From assembly GCA_029934755.1 (NCBI GenBank), contig JAOZLQ010000047.1:1-13890 (forward strand): a DNA stretch of 13,890 bases, written 5' to 3'. The first letter of the stretch is position 1. Every line of letters begins with the position of its first letter. The DNA is from Desulfuromusa sp. (GTDB lineage: Bacteria; Desulfobacterota; Desulfuromonadia; Desulfuromonadales; Geopsychrobacteraceae). Shown here piece by piece: positions 1-7,162 of this stretch. Position numbers and translations under genes: made by a program. The notes beneath the pieces are model-generated. The model saw only the letters and a program-made list of their open reading frames with translations, did no database searches and was not told the origin of the DNA.

Positions 1-123
1 GAGGGTGAAATTATGGGGTTGCAGCATCAAGAGCTGCCGGTCTGGGGAGTGCAGTTTCATCCTGAATCGATTCTGACAACCAAGGGGATGGATTTGCTCA
101 ACAATTTTCTAAAAATAACGTGA
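1..123 (+). CDS. trpG: Anthranilate synthase glutamine amidotransferase subunit, 3' end only
   Basis: Forty codons in frame 1 run from the window edge to TGA at 121-123. The visible peptide contains WGVQFHPESILT, the end of a class I glutamine amidotransferase domain. The HPE triplet supplies the catalytic His and Glu; the nucleophilic Cys lies upstream, outside the window. The enzyme releases ammonia from glutamine for TrpE in the first step of tryptophan synthesis. PabA (folate pathway) has the same ending, but trpD 16 nt downstream makes TrpG much the likelier reading; some bacteria use one protein for both roles. The gene is partial only because the window starts inside it. Confidence 0.9.
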   Translation, partial: EGEIMGLQHQELPVWGVQFHPESILTTKGMDLLNNFLKIT

Positions 124-139
124 TGTGGAGTTTGAATCG

Positions 140-1189
140 ATGATTAAGGCTGCAATTGCCAAGCTGGTTGAACAACAGGACCTGAACGAACTGGAAATGA
201 TCGATGCGATGAATCAGATTATGGGCGGTGAAGCAACACCGGCTCAGATTGGTTCATTTATTACTGCGTTGCGGATGAAAGGGGAAACGATCCCTGAAAT
301 TATTGGCGCGGCACGGGTGATGCGGGCGCGAGCTACCCCGATTCAGGTTGGCAATGTGGTTGATATTGATCGAGATGATATTGATATAGATCGTGAAACG
401 ATTCTCGATACCTGTGGAACCGGGGGCAGTGGAACGAAGAGCTTTAATATCTCTACCACAGTTGCCCTCGTCGTTGCAGCATGCGGTGCAAAGGTTGCTA
501 AACATGGGAATCGCAGTATTTCATCCTCCTGTGGCAGTGCCGATGTTCTGGAAGAGCTTGGGGTGAAGCTTGATATCTCCCCCGAGCAGGTTGCCAAGTC
601 AATCGCAGAAGCTGGTGTTGGTTTTTTATTTGCTCCAGCATTGCATGGAGCGATGAAGCATGCAATCGGTCCCCGACGTGAGATTGGAATCCGGACAATA
701 TTTAATATCCTTGGCCCCTTAACTAACCCCGCCGGAGCAGATCGGCAGGTCTTGGGGGTGTATCGTCGGGAGTTGGTCGAGCCATTAGCGCAGGTGCTGC
801 AACAGCTTGGTTGCCGTTGTGGTTTTGTGGTGCATGGCGAAGATGGTATGGATGAAATTACATTGACCGGTACCACACTGGTAGCGGCAATTAACAGTGA
901 TAGCATTGAGTTACACACCGTTGCGCCCGAGGCGTTTGGGTTCGAGCGTTGTCAACTGGCTGATCTGCAGGGGGGCGATGCCCGGCAGAATGCTGCAATT
1001 GTCAATGCTGTTCTTGCCGGAGAACCTGGTCCGAAACTTGATATTGTCTTGTTGAACAGCTCTTACGCCTTGGTGGCTGCCGGGCTGGCTAATGGCATTG
1101 ATGCCGGAATTGAGCAGGCGCGTGATGCGATTACAAGTGGACGAGCCAAGGCGACGCTGGAAACTCTGATCAGGATTACGAACCAATGA
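140..1189 (+). CDS. trpD: Anthranilate phosphoribosyltransferase
   Basis: Transfers phosphoribose from PRPP to anthranilate, the second step of tryptophan synthesis; cytoplasmic. From the ATG at 140 the protein has 349 residues, a normal length. Visible motifs are the PRPP-binding GTGG (93-96) followed by SFNIST, KHGNR (121-125) and GSAD (132-135). I prefer ATG 140 to the in-frame GTG at 125 because GGAG at 127-130 is well spaced (9 nt) and MIKxAIAKL is the usual family start. trpG ends 16 nt upstream. An ATG overlapping the trpG stop (123-125) opens a 6-codon frame (MWSLNR) whose TGA overlaps the trpD ATG, so ribosomes could reinitiate from trpG. The 3' end overlaps trpC by ATGA. A 9-nt repeat (362-370, 377-385) encodes the acidic DID-DID stretch before the GTGG motif. 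Confidence 0.96.
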   Translation: MIKAAIAKLVEQQDLNELEMIDAMNQIMGGEATPAQIGSFITALRMKGETIPEIIGAARVMRARATPIQVGNVVDIDRDDIDIDRETILDTCGTGGSGTKSFNISTTVALVVAACGAKVAKHGNRSISSSCGSADVLEELGVKLDISPEQVAKSIAEAGVGFLFAPALHGAMKHAIGPRREIGIRTIFNILGPLTNPAGADRQVLGVYRRELVEPLAQVLQQLGCRCGFVVHGEDGMDEITLTGTTLVAAINSDSIELHTVAPEAFGFERCQLADLQGGDARQNAAIVNAVLAGEPGPKLDIVLLNSSYALVAAGLANGIDAGIEQARDAITSGRAKATLETLIRITNQ

Positions 1190-1971
1190 TTCTCGATCGG
1201 ATATTACAGACTAAGAGGGATGAAGTTAAGGCAGATCAACTCCGCTTGCCGTTGTCTGAATTGAAAGAGCAGGTGGCAGACTCTGATCAGGTCAGGGGGT
1301 TTGCCGCAAGGTTGCGCCAAGCTTCTGTCGCTGGAACTGCTATCATCGCTGAAGTGAAAAAAGGATCTCCTTCAAAGGGCATTATCCGTGAAGATTTTGA
1401 TCCGGTTGCGATTGCTTGTAGTTATGAGCGAGGTGGTGCCAGCTGTCTTTCGGTTTTGACCGATGAGCAATATTTTTATGGCTCACTTGATTATCTCGGC
1501 CAAATTCGCTCGCAGGTTGATTTGCCTTTGTTGCGCAAGGATTTTATCATCGACCCCTATCAGGTTTTTCAGGCGCGCGTTTCTGGTGCTGATGCAATCC
1601 TCCTGATTGCGGCAGCACTTGAAGATGAACAGCTGCGGGAACTGGCTGAATTGGCAACTGAACTTAAGCTTGATACTCTGTTGGAAGTGCACGATAATGT
1701 AGAGTTAGCTCGAGCGCTGTTATTGCCAGTCGATCTGATCGGGATCAATAATCGAAACTTGCAGACCTTTGCCACTGATCTGGTTGTGACCGAACAGCTG
1801 GCGGGAAAAATTCCCCGGCAGCAATTGGCAGTTGCCGAAAGTGGTATTCATAACCGGGCTGATATTGAACGCTTGCAGCAGGCTGGTGCCGGTGCTTTCT
1901 TGATCGGTGAAAGTTTGATGCGGGAAACTGATATTGAAATGAAATTGCGTTCATTGTTGGAGAACCTTTGA
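1186..1971 (+). CDS. trpC: Indole-3-glycerol phosphate synthase
   Basis: Closes the indole ring by converting CdRP to indole-3-glycerol phosphate, with loss of CO2 and water; a cytoplasmic TIM barrel. The 261 residues match the single-function enzyme, not a TrpC-TrpF fusion. The catalytic set is complete: Glu56 and Lys58 in EVKKGSPSKG, Lys118 in LRKDF, Glu167 in LLEVHD, Asn188 in INNRN, and Glu218-Ser219 in AESG. The spacing follows the Sulfolobus enzyme (E51, K53, K110, E159, N180, E210, S211) with offsets of 5 then 8. The ATG overlaps the trpD stop (ATGA), with AGGA at 1172-1175 as a weak ribosome binding site, so coupled translation is likely. A 59-bp gap without a clear terminator separates it from trpF. 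Confidence 0.97.
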   Translation: MILDRILQTKRDEVKADQLRLPLSELKEQVADSDQVRGFAARLRQASVAGTAIIAEVKKGSPSKGIIREDFDPVAIACSYERGGASCLSVLTDEQYFYGSLDYLGQIRSQVDLPLLRKDFIIDPYQVFQARVSGADAILLIAAALEDEQLRELAELATELKLDTLLEVHDNVELARALLLPVDLIGINNRNLQTFATDLVVTEQLAGKIPRQQLAVAESGIHNRADIERLQQAGAGAFLIGESLMRETDIEMKLRSLLENL

Positions 1972-2030
1972 CCGGCAGATTCTTTCCTTCTCCATGAGGG
2001 AGGGGATATTGTTTGTGGATGATTTATTAA

Positions 2031-2645
2031 ATGGCGGCAAGCCGAATTAAAATTTGCGGGATTACCAACCTTGAAGATGCTCTATGTGCTGTTACCGCAG
2101 GTGCTGATGCCATCGGGTTTGTTTTTTATGAAAAAAGCCCGCGCTATGTTCATCCAGAAAAAGTTGGACAGATCGTTTCGGAGTTGCCCCCTTTTGTGAC
2201 AACGGTTGGTTTGTTTGTCAACGCCGATCCTGAAATAATCAAGCAAACGATGAGAACTGCGAAGTTAAATGTTGTCCAACTTCACGGTGACGAAGCACCA
2301 GAAGATTGTAGCTTGAGTCCATACCCGGTTATCAAAGCTGTGCGGGTCAAGGATGCAGATTCTTTGGTTGGAATCGACAATTATAATGTATCAGCATTGC
2401 TTCTGGATGCCTGGAACGATCAGCAGTATGGTGGCACGGGGGAAAGCTTTGATTGGCAATTAGCAAAAAAACTGACTGGTCGGCTACCGATCATTTTAGC
2501 TGGAGGGTTGACCCCGGACAATGTTGCGCAAGCGATACAGGTGGTCAATCCCTATGCTGTCGATGTTTCCAGCGGGGTTGAAAAATTCCCCGGACGTAAA
2601 AATCACAATAAAATTCGTGAATTTATTAAGCAGGTGAAAGTATGA
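2031..2645 (+). CDS. trpF: Phosphoribosylanthranilate isomerase
   Basis: Amadori isomerisation of phosphoribosylanthranilate to CdRP, the step before TrpC. The 204 residues form a stand-alone TIM barrel. Visible motifs: KICGIT with the catalytic Cys9, DAIGFVFYEKSPRYV, VVQLHGDE, the catalytic Asp126 in LLLDAW, AGGLTPDN near the phosphate site, and SSGVE close to the end. The start is the first in-frame ATG after the stop at 2028-2030. Only a weak GGAT (2017-2020) lies ahead of it, while a purine-rich GAGGGAGGGG (1996-2005) lies too far upstream for normal spacing. The order trpC then trpF is swapped relative to reaction order but common. The last codons overlap trpB by ATGA. Confidence 0.97.
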   Translation: MAASRIKICGITNLEDALCAVTAGADAIGFVFYEKSPRYVHPEKVGQIVSELPPFVTTVGLFVNADPEIIKQTMRTAKLNVVQLHGDEAPEDCSLSPYPVIKAVRVKDADSLVGIDNYNVSALLLDAWNDQQYGGTGESFDWQLAKKLTGRLPIILAGGLTPDNVAQAIQVVNPYAVDVSSGVEKFPGRKNHNKIREFIKQVKV

Positions 2646-3838
2646 ACTATCAATATCCCGATGAACGTGGCCATTTTGGCAAATATGGCGGTCGTTATGT
2701 CGCTGAAACTCTGATGCCGGCACTTCTAGAGTTGGAGCAGGCCTATATGGAAGCCAGTCAGGATCCGGCATTCCAAGAGGAATTCAAATATTATTTAAAA
2801 CATTATGTCGGTCGTCCCAGCCCCCTCTATTTTGCGGAGCGCCTTACCAAAGAACTGGGTGGGGCAAAAATCTATCTCAAACGAGAAGACTTGAATCATA
2901 CCGGTGCCCATAAGGTGAACAATACTGTTGGTCAAATTTTACTGGCGCGGCGGATGGGAAAAAAGAAGGTTATCGCCGAGACGGGTGCAGGTCAGCATGG
3001 TGTTGCTACTGCAACGGTTGCTGCTTTGTTCGGGATGGAATGCGAAGTGTTCATGGGCAAGGAAGATATCCGCCGTCAGTCTCTGAATGTTTTTCGGATG
3101 AAATTACTAGGTGCCAAGGTCCATGAAGTGACCAGCGGGACGGCAACCCTGAAAGATGCGATGAACGATGCCCTGCGCCATTGGGTGACCCATGTTCGTG
3201 ACACTTTTTATGTCATTGGGACTGTTGCCGGACCGCATCCTTATCCTCTTCTGGTGCGTGATTTTCAGACAGTTATTGGTATAGAAGCGAAACAACAGTT
3301 GCAAGAAGCAGAGGGACGGTTGCCTGATGTGGCGATTGCCTGTATCGGTGGCGGTTCTAATGCGATGGGGTTGTTTTATCCATTTATCGAAGATCTTTCA
3401 GTCAAGCTTCTCGGTGTTGAGGCCGCAGGATTTGGTGTCGAAACCGGCAAACACGCTGCGTCGATTTCTGCTGGTTCCCCAGGTGTCCTGCATGGGAATA
3501 AAACCTATCTGTTACAGGATGACGATGGTCAGATTCAGCACGCTCATTCTATTTCTGCGGGTCTTGATTACCCAGGAGTTGGCCCTGAACATGCTCATCT
3601 GCAAGATATTGAACGAGCCGAATACGTATCGATTACCGACACCGAGGCGCTGGAGGCTTTTCAGAAGCTGACCCACATTGAAGGGATTATCCCGGCTCTC
3701 GAAAGTGCCCATGCGATTGCCCAGGTGATGAAACTTGCACCAACGCTATCGTCAGATAAAATTATACTCGTTAATTTATCGGGACGTGGAGATAAAGATA
3801 TTCATACTGTTGCAGACGCCTTAGATGTAAAACTTTAA
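2642..3838 (+). CDS. trpB: Tryptophan synthase beta chain
   Basis: PLP enzyme that condenses indole with L-serine to give tryptophan. The 398 residues are the usual length of the TrpB1 class, which works in an alpha2-beta2 complex with TrpA. Visible features: Lys91 in HTGAHKVNN forms the PLP Schiff base (Lys87 in Salmonella), Glu113 in AETGAGQHG is the catalytic Glu (Salmonella Glu109), GGGSN (236-240) binds the cofactor phosphate, and GRGDKD lies near the C-terminus. The N-terminal YPDERGHFGKYGGRYV is typical of TrpB1. AGGTG (2632-2636) is a good ribosome binding site, and the ATG overlaps the trpF stop. Its usual partner gene trpA does not follow; a helicase gene comes next. Confidence 0.98.
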   Translation: MNYQYPDERGHFGKYGGRYVAETLMPALLELEQAYMEASQDPAFQEEFKYYLKHYVGRPSPLYFAERLTKELGGAKIYLKREDLNHTGAHKVNNTVGQILLARRMGKKKVIAETGAGQHGVATATVAALFGMECEVFMGKEDIRRQSLNVFRMKLLGAKVHEVTSGTATLKDAMNDALRHWVTHVRDTFYVIGTVAGPHPYPLLVRDFQTVIGIEAKQQLQEAEGRLPDVAIACIGGGSNAMGLFYPFIEDLSVKLLGVEAAGFGVETGKHAASISAGSPGVLHGNKTYLLQDDDGQIQHAHSISAGLDYPGVGPEHAHLQDIERAEYVSITDTEALEAFQKLTHIEGIIPALESAHAIAQVMKLAPTLSSDKIILVNLSGRGDKDIHTVADALDVKL

Positions 3839-3853
3839 AAGAAAGGAATATGG

Positions 3854-3926
3854 AATAAGGAACAAGGTTCAAGGAAAAACAGGGTTTAAGACCTTGATCC
3901 TTGCCCCTTGAACCTTGTTCCTGTCA
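3854..3926. repeat. Heptamer-based inverted repeat between trpB and the helicase gene
   Basis: AGGAACAAGGTTCAAGG (3858-3874) is exactly complementary to CCTTGAACCTTGTTCCT (3906-3922): a 17-bp perfect stem with a 31-nt loop. Both arms are built from one 7-nt unit. Four tandem CCTTGNN copies occupy 3892-3898, 3899-3905, 3906-3912 and 3913-3919, with a decayed fifth after them. The complementary NNCAAGG occurs at 3861-3867 and 3868-3874, with a decayed copy at 3854-3860. The arms can therefore pair in several registers. No T-run follows, so it is not a normal intrinsic terminator. The stem ends 7 nt before the helicase ATG and occupies the place of its ribosome binding site. It may be a dispersed genomic repeat, a transcript-stability hairpin or a translational control element; the sequence does not decide. 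Confidence 0.85.
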
Positions 3927-3929
3927 CTT

Positions 3930-5198
3930 ATGAAATTTACCGAATTAAATCTGCCGGAGGTTGTTCAACGGGGAGTTTCCGATGCCGATTTTGAATCTTT
4001 GACCCCGGTACAGGAAGAGGCAATTCCTTTGGCTTTGGCCGGGAAGGATGTTGCCGCTCAGGCACAGACTGGCACGGGTAAAACCGCAGCTTTCTTGATT
4101 TCTCTCTTTTGTCGTTTACTTGATAACAAGAATGCCACCAGCAACAACCCTCGTGCTCTGGTGATGGCACCAACCCGTGAACTGGTGGTGCAGATCTGTA
4201 AGGATGCTGAATTGCTTGGTCAGCATACCGGGCTCAAGGTACAGCCAATCTTTGGTGGTGTTGATTATGAAAAACAGCGCCAGGCACTCAAAGATGGTGT
4301 CGATATTATTGTAGCGACCCCGGGACGTCTGATCGATTATGCCAAACAGCGGGTGTTTTCAATGAGCCGAGTCGAGGCATTGGTGATCGATGAAGCCGAC
4401 CGCATGTTTGATCTGGGGTTTATCAAGGATCTCCGTTATATCCTGCGCAAGCTACCCCCTTTTGAAAAGCGCCAGACGATGCTTTTTTCTGCAACCCTGT
4501 CAGGACAGGTGATGGAACTCGCTTATGAGTTCATGGATCTTGCGGAGCGGGTTGAGATTGCCCCGGAGAAGATGACTGCAGATGGCATTGATCAGATCCT
4601 TTATCATGTTTCCAGGCGGGAGAAGTTTGCCTTGCTGCTCGGTTTGATGAAACGGGACAGTGGAATGGAAAGGGTGATGCTGTTTGTTAACACCAAGGTG
4701 GAGGCTGAACGACTGAATGCTCTACTGTTGGCTAATGGTGCATCAAGCGCGGTATTATCGGGCGATATTCCACAGAAAAAGCGGATGCGTATTCTTGATC
4801 AATTTAAGCTTGGTAGCTTAACCCATCTGGTTGCCACTGATGTTGCCTCCAGGGGAATCCATGTCGATGATGTGACCCACGTCATCAACTATGATCTCCC
4901 GCAGGATCGTGAAGATTATGTCCATCGGATCGGACGGACAGCGCGGGCTGGTGCCCGTGGTCAGGCGATCAGCTTTGCCGATGAAGAAATGGTTTACATT
5001 CTGGAGGAGATAGAGGCTTATCTCGGTTCCCGAATTCCCAGCGAGATGCCATTGGATGAAGATTTCTGTTTTACTTACAAACGCGCCCAGCCGAAACGGA
5101 AACGACCTCCAGTGGAAAAACCTGCTGGACAAAGAAAGCGCAGGCTGCCAAGGCGACGGCCCAAAGGTCAGTCGGAAAAACCTGCTCCAAAGGCTTGA
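3930..5198 (+). CDS. rhlB: DEAD-box ATP-dependent RNA helicase, RhlB-like
   Basis: Unwinds short RNA duplexes using ATP; RhlB relatives serve in the RNA degradosome. The 422 residues hold every DEAD-box motif: Q motif with Gln28, AQTGTGKT (45-52), PTREL (81-85), TPGR (130-133), DEAD (154-157), SAT (187-189), ATDVASRG (302-309) and HRIGRTARAG (332-341). RLIDYAKQ, DLGFIKDLR and QKKRMRILDQF recall RhlB rather than RhlE, SrmB or CsdA, so the symbol is tentative while the family is sure. Residues 384-413 form a basic, Pro-rich tail, probably RNA- or partner-binding, with an in-frame 13-nt direct repeat (5114-5126, 5174-5186) encoding EKPA twice. The start is ATG 3930; the in-frame TTG at 3915 lies inside the inverted repeat. 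No Shine-Dalgarno is visible. Position between trpB and trpA is unusual. Confidence 0.93.
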   Translation: MKFTELNLPEVVQRGVSDADFESLTPVQEEAIPLALAGKDVAAQAQTGTGKTAAFLISLFCRLLDNKNATSNNPRALVMAPTRELVVQICKDAELLGQHTGLKVQPIFGGVDYEKQRQALKDGVDIIVATPGRLIDYAKQRVFSMSRVEALVIDEADRMFDLGFIKDLRYILRKLPPFEKRQTMLFSATLSGQVMELAYEFMDLAERVEIAPEKMTADGIDQILYHVSRREKFALLLGLMKRDSGMERVMLFVNTKVEAERLNALLLANGASSAVLSGDIPQKKRMRILDQFKLGSLTHLVATDVASRGIHVDDVTHVINYDLPQDREDYVHRIGRTARAGARGQAISFADEEMVYILEEIEAYLGSRIPSEMPLDEDFCFTYKRAQPKRKRPPVEKPAGQRKRRLPRRRPKGQSEKPAPKA

Positions 5199-5199
5199 A

Positions 5200-5231
5200 G
5201 TTTTCAATGAATCGAAAAAAGGATTGAAAAC
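5200..5231. repeat. 9-bp inverted repeat after the helicase stop codon
   Basis: GTTTTCAAT (5200-5208) is exactly complementary to ATTGAAAAC (5223-5231), leaving a 14-nt A-rich loop. It starts 1 nt after the helicase stop codon. The stem is AT-rich and is followed by CAAGGTCAG, not a T-run, so it is a poor intrinsic terminator. A 3' stabilising hairpin or chance are both possible. Confidence 0.4.
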
Positions 5232-5253
5232 AAGGTCAGTAATCAATTAAACT
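5224..5253 (+). promoter_or_regulatory. Possible internal promoter for trpA
   Basis: TTGAAA (5224-5229, 5 of 6 to the -35 consensus) and TAAACT (5248-5253, 4 of 6 to the -10) are separated by 18 nt. A transcript would start near 5260, about 50 nt before the trpA start. This could give trpA its own expression despite the helicase insertion. The match is modest in AT-rich DNA and may be chance. Confidence 0.3.
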
Positions 5254-5313
5254 TACAGTTTCGGGTTAGGTTCACGAATGCTCTAGCCTCTTCAGATAGC
5301 AGAAATGGTTAAG

Positions 5314-6120
5314 ATGTCACGGATTGAAACAACTTTTGCAGTATTAAAGCAGCATCGGGAAACAGCTCTGATTCCGTTTATTACCGCAGGTGATCCAGAT
5401 CTAGGTGTGACTGCAGAGCTGATTCAGACTTTGGCCGAAGCAGGGGCAGACTTGATTGAATTGGGAGTTCCTTTCTCCGACCCTATGGCTGACGGACCGA
5501 CGATTCAGTTTGCTTCGGAGCGTGCATTGGCGGCTGGAACAACCCTTGGTGGGATTTTGCAACTGGTGACTGATGTCCGTAAAAAAACACAAATTCCACT
5601 GATATTGATGGGTTATTATAACCCCGTTTTTTGCTACGGACCTGAACGGTTTGCTCGAGACGCGGCTGCTGCCGGTGTCGATGCTCTCTTGCTGGTTGAT
5701 CTGCCTCCAGAAGAGATCGATGAAATCAGTGTGGCCATGAGAGCGTCCGGGATTGATTTGATTACCTTGCTTGCACCGACAACTCCGTCTGAGAGGATGA
5801 AACGTCTGGCTGCAACGGCTGAAGGTTATCTCTACTATGTTTCAATGACCGGTGTCACTGGAGCACAAAAAATATCTCCAAAAGATATCCAGCCTGCCGT
5901 TGAGAAGCTCAAAGGGCTGGCCGATGTTCCGGTTGCAGTCGGTTTTGGAATTACTACTGCTGAAGATGCACGAGCGGTTGGCGCTTTTGCTGATGGAGTT
6001 GTGGTTGGTAGTGCACTGGTTAAAATAATCGAAGAGAATGGGCAGAGTGAAGAGTTGCTGCCAAAGGTTGCAAAATTTATCATTGAACTTAAGCATGGAC
6101 TCACCGCCCCCACGAGCTGA
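5314..6120 (+). CDS. trpA: Tryptophan synthase alpha chain
   Basis: Splits indole-3-glycerol phosphate into indole and glyceraldehyde 3-phosphate, passing indole to TrpB. From ATG 5314 the protein has 268 residues and begins MSRIETTF, the family start. On this numbering the catalytic Glu49 (IELGVPFSDP) and Asp60 (MADGP) match the Salmonella numbers exactly, which favours 5314 over the in-frame ATG at 5305 (three residues longer). Other motifs: LIPFITAGDPD, YYVSMTGVTGA, VAVGFGI and the phosphate-binding GVVVGSALV near the end. Neither candidate start has a strong ribosome binding site. A 106-bp gap and the helicase gene separate it from trpB, so the usual trpBA coupling is absent. accD follows after 56 nt. 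Confidence 0.97.
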   Translation: MSRIETTFAVLKQHRETALIPFITAGDPDLGVTAELIQTLAEAGADLIELGVPFSDPMADGPTIQFASERALAAGTTLGGILQLVTDVRKKTQIPLILMGYYNPVFCYGPERFARDAAAAGVDALLLVDLPPEEIDEISVAMRASGIDLITLLAPTTPSERMKRLAATAEGYLYYVSMTGVTGAQKISPKDIQPAVEKLKGLADVPVAVGFGITTAEDARAVGAFADGVVVGSALVKIIEENGQSEELLPKVAKFIIELKHGLTAPTS

Positions 6121-6136
6121 ACTTTATATTGATTGC

Positions 6137-6165
6137 TTGACAGCTTAGTTTCGGGTGCAAACTAA
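6137..6165 (+). promoter_or_regulatory. accD leader: -35-like box and small hairpin
   Basis: A perfect TTGACA lies at 6137-6142, but no good -10 sits at normal spacing (the best is ACTAAA, 3 of 6, after 18 nt), so a promoter is doubtful. TTAGTTT (6145-6151) and AAACTAA (6159-6165) form a 7-bp stem with loop CGGGTGC, directly abutting the accD ribosome binding site. The word AGTTTCGGGT (6147-6156) also occurs in the trpA leader at 5257-5266. Confidence 0.3.
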
Positions 6166-6176
6166 AAGGATGTTTC

Positions 6177-7025
6177 ATGGCCTGGTTTCGTAAGAAAAAA
6201 GCGTTAACCGCTTCTGTTGTAAAGAAAAATGTGCAGGTACCCGAGGGTGTTTGGACAAAGTGTAAAAACTGTCAGGAAATTATCTATGCCAAAGAGGTGC
6301 AGCGGAATCTGAATGTTTGCCCCAAATGTGACTACCATTTTCGGATTGGTGCTCGCGAGAGGATAGACTTGATTCTCGATGAAGGGACCTTTGTTGAGAT
6401 GGATGCAAAGATGCGTTCGGTTGACTTTCTCGACTTTAAGGACACAAAAAAATATAAGGATCGGATTAAGGCATCGATCAAAAAAGTTGGTGATGGCGAT
6501 GCGGTTATCTGCGGCGAGGGAGATCTGGATGGTCTACCTGTTGTTGTGGCGGTTTTTGATTTTTCCTTTATGGGTGGCAGCATGGGGTCAGTCGTTGGTG
6601 AAAAAATCACCAGAGCGATTGAAAAAGGGTTGGAAACCAATGCTCCAGTGTTGATTTTCTCATCTTCAGGTGGGGCACGGATGCAGGAAAGCATCATGTC
6701 TCTGATGCAGATGGCTAAAACCAGTGCTGCTCTGGCAAAGCTGAAAGCTGCCGGGATACCATTTATCTCGGTACTGACTGATCCGACCACTGGTGGTGTG
6801 ACAGCTAGTTTTGCCATGCTTGGTGATCTGAATATCGCTGAGCCACGTGCCTTGATTGGTTTTGCCGGGCCACGGGTTATTGAGCAGACAATTCGCCAGA
6901 CACTTCCCGAGGGGTTTCAGCGTTCGGAATATCTGCTTGAGCATGGGATGGTCGATATGATTATTCCACGGAAAGAGATGAAACAGAAGCTGTCTGAGCT
7001 GCTCCGAATTTTCACTAAAAACTGA
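6177..7025 (+). CDS. accD: Acetyl-CoA carboxylase carboxyltransferase subunit beta
   Basis: Half of the carboxyltransferase (with AccA) that moves CO2 from biotin to acetyl-CoA, making malonyl-CoA for fatty acid synthesis. The 282 residues are normal for the separate bacterial subunit. An N-terminal zinc ribbon has Cys29, Cys32, Cys48 and Cys51 (CKNC, CPKC). The crotonase-like domain follows, with SSSGGARMQES, LTDPTTGGVTASFAMLGD, AEPRALIGFAGPRVI and EGFQRSEYLLEHG. AAGGA (6166-6170), 6 nt before the ATG, is a clear ribosome binding site. trpA lies upstream and folC downstream; accD-folC adjacency is widespread in proteobacteria. The last two bases of its stop codon belong to the first arm of the following palindromic element. 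Confidence 0.98.
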   Translation: MAWFRKKKALTASVVKKNVQVPEGVWTKCKNCQEIIYAKEVQRNLNVCPKCDYHFRIGARERIDLILDEGTFVEMDAKMRSVDFLDFKDTKKYKDRIKASIKKVGDGDAVICGEGDLDGLPVVVAVFDFSFMGGSMGSVVGEKITRAIEKGLETNAPVLIFSSSGGARMQESIMSLMQMAKTSAALAKLKAAGIPFISVLTDPTTGGVTASFAMLGDLNIAEPRALIGFAGPRVIEQTIRQTLPEGFQRSEYLLEHGMVDMIIPRKEMKQKLSELLRIFTKN

Positions 7026-7149
7026 TGGCGTTGCAAAAAGTCCGCCCTGCTGTGTTGTAGTATTTTCCCATGACTTTGGCATACTGATGTATGCCTTCAG
7101 CCCCGGAAAATCACTACGCCTTGCCGGACGAAATTTTTGCTTAGCCATC
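7024..7149. repeat. 126-bp imperfect palindrome (MITE-like intergenic element)
   Basis: The ends GATGGCGTTGCAAAAA (7024-7039) and TTTTTGCTTAGCCATC (7134-7149) pair at 13 of 16 positions. Nested inside are GTCCG/CGGAC (7040-7044, 7125-7129), GTAGTATTTTCC against GGAAAATCACTAC (7057-7068, 7105-7117, one bulge) and a perfect GGCATAC-TGAT-GTATGCC hairpin (7078-7095). No protein of its own is visible. The layered pairing and long arms resemble miniature inverted-repeat elements or palindromic intergenic repeats. It begins on the accD stop codon. Whether other copies exist in the genome cannot be seen here. Confidence 0.85.
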
Positions 7150-7162
7150 TTCCTGATATGGT

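Noticed and set aside
125..139. GTG start for trpD
   Set aside because: ATG 140 has a well-spaced GGAG and the typical TrpD N-terminus, whereas GTG 125 has no ribosome binding site of its own.
362..385. Micro-duplication in trpD (GATATTGAT twice, 15 nt apart)
   Set aside because: It encodes an acidic variable stretch before the PRPP motif and leaves the frame intact; nothing marks it as more than ordinary drift.
3892..3919. CRISPR-like reading of the tandem CCTTG units
   Set aside because: The period is 7 nt with 2-nt variable parts, far too short for repeats and spacers, and no cas gene is present.
3915..3929. TTG start giving the helicase five more residues
   Set aside because: It lies inside the right arm of the inverted repeat and adds nothing like the family N-terminus; ATG 3930 begins the usual Q-motif region.
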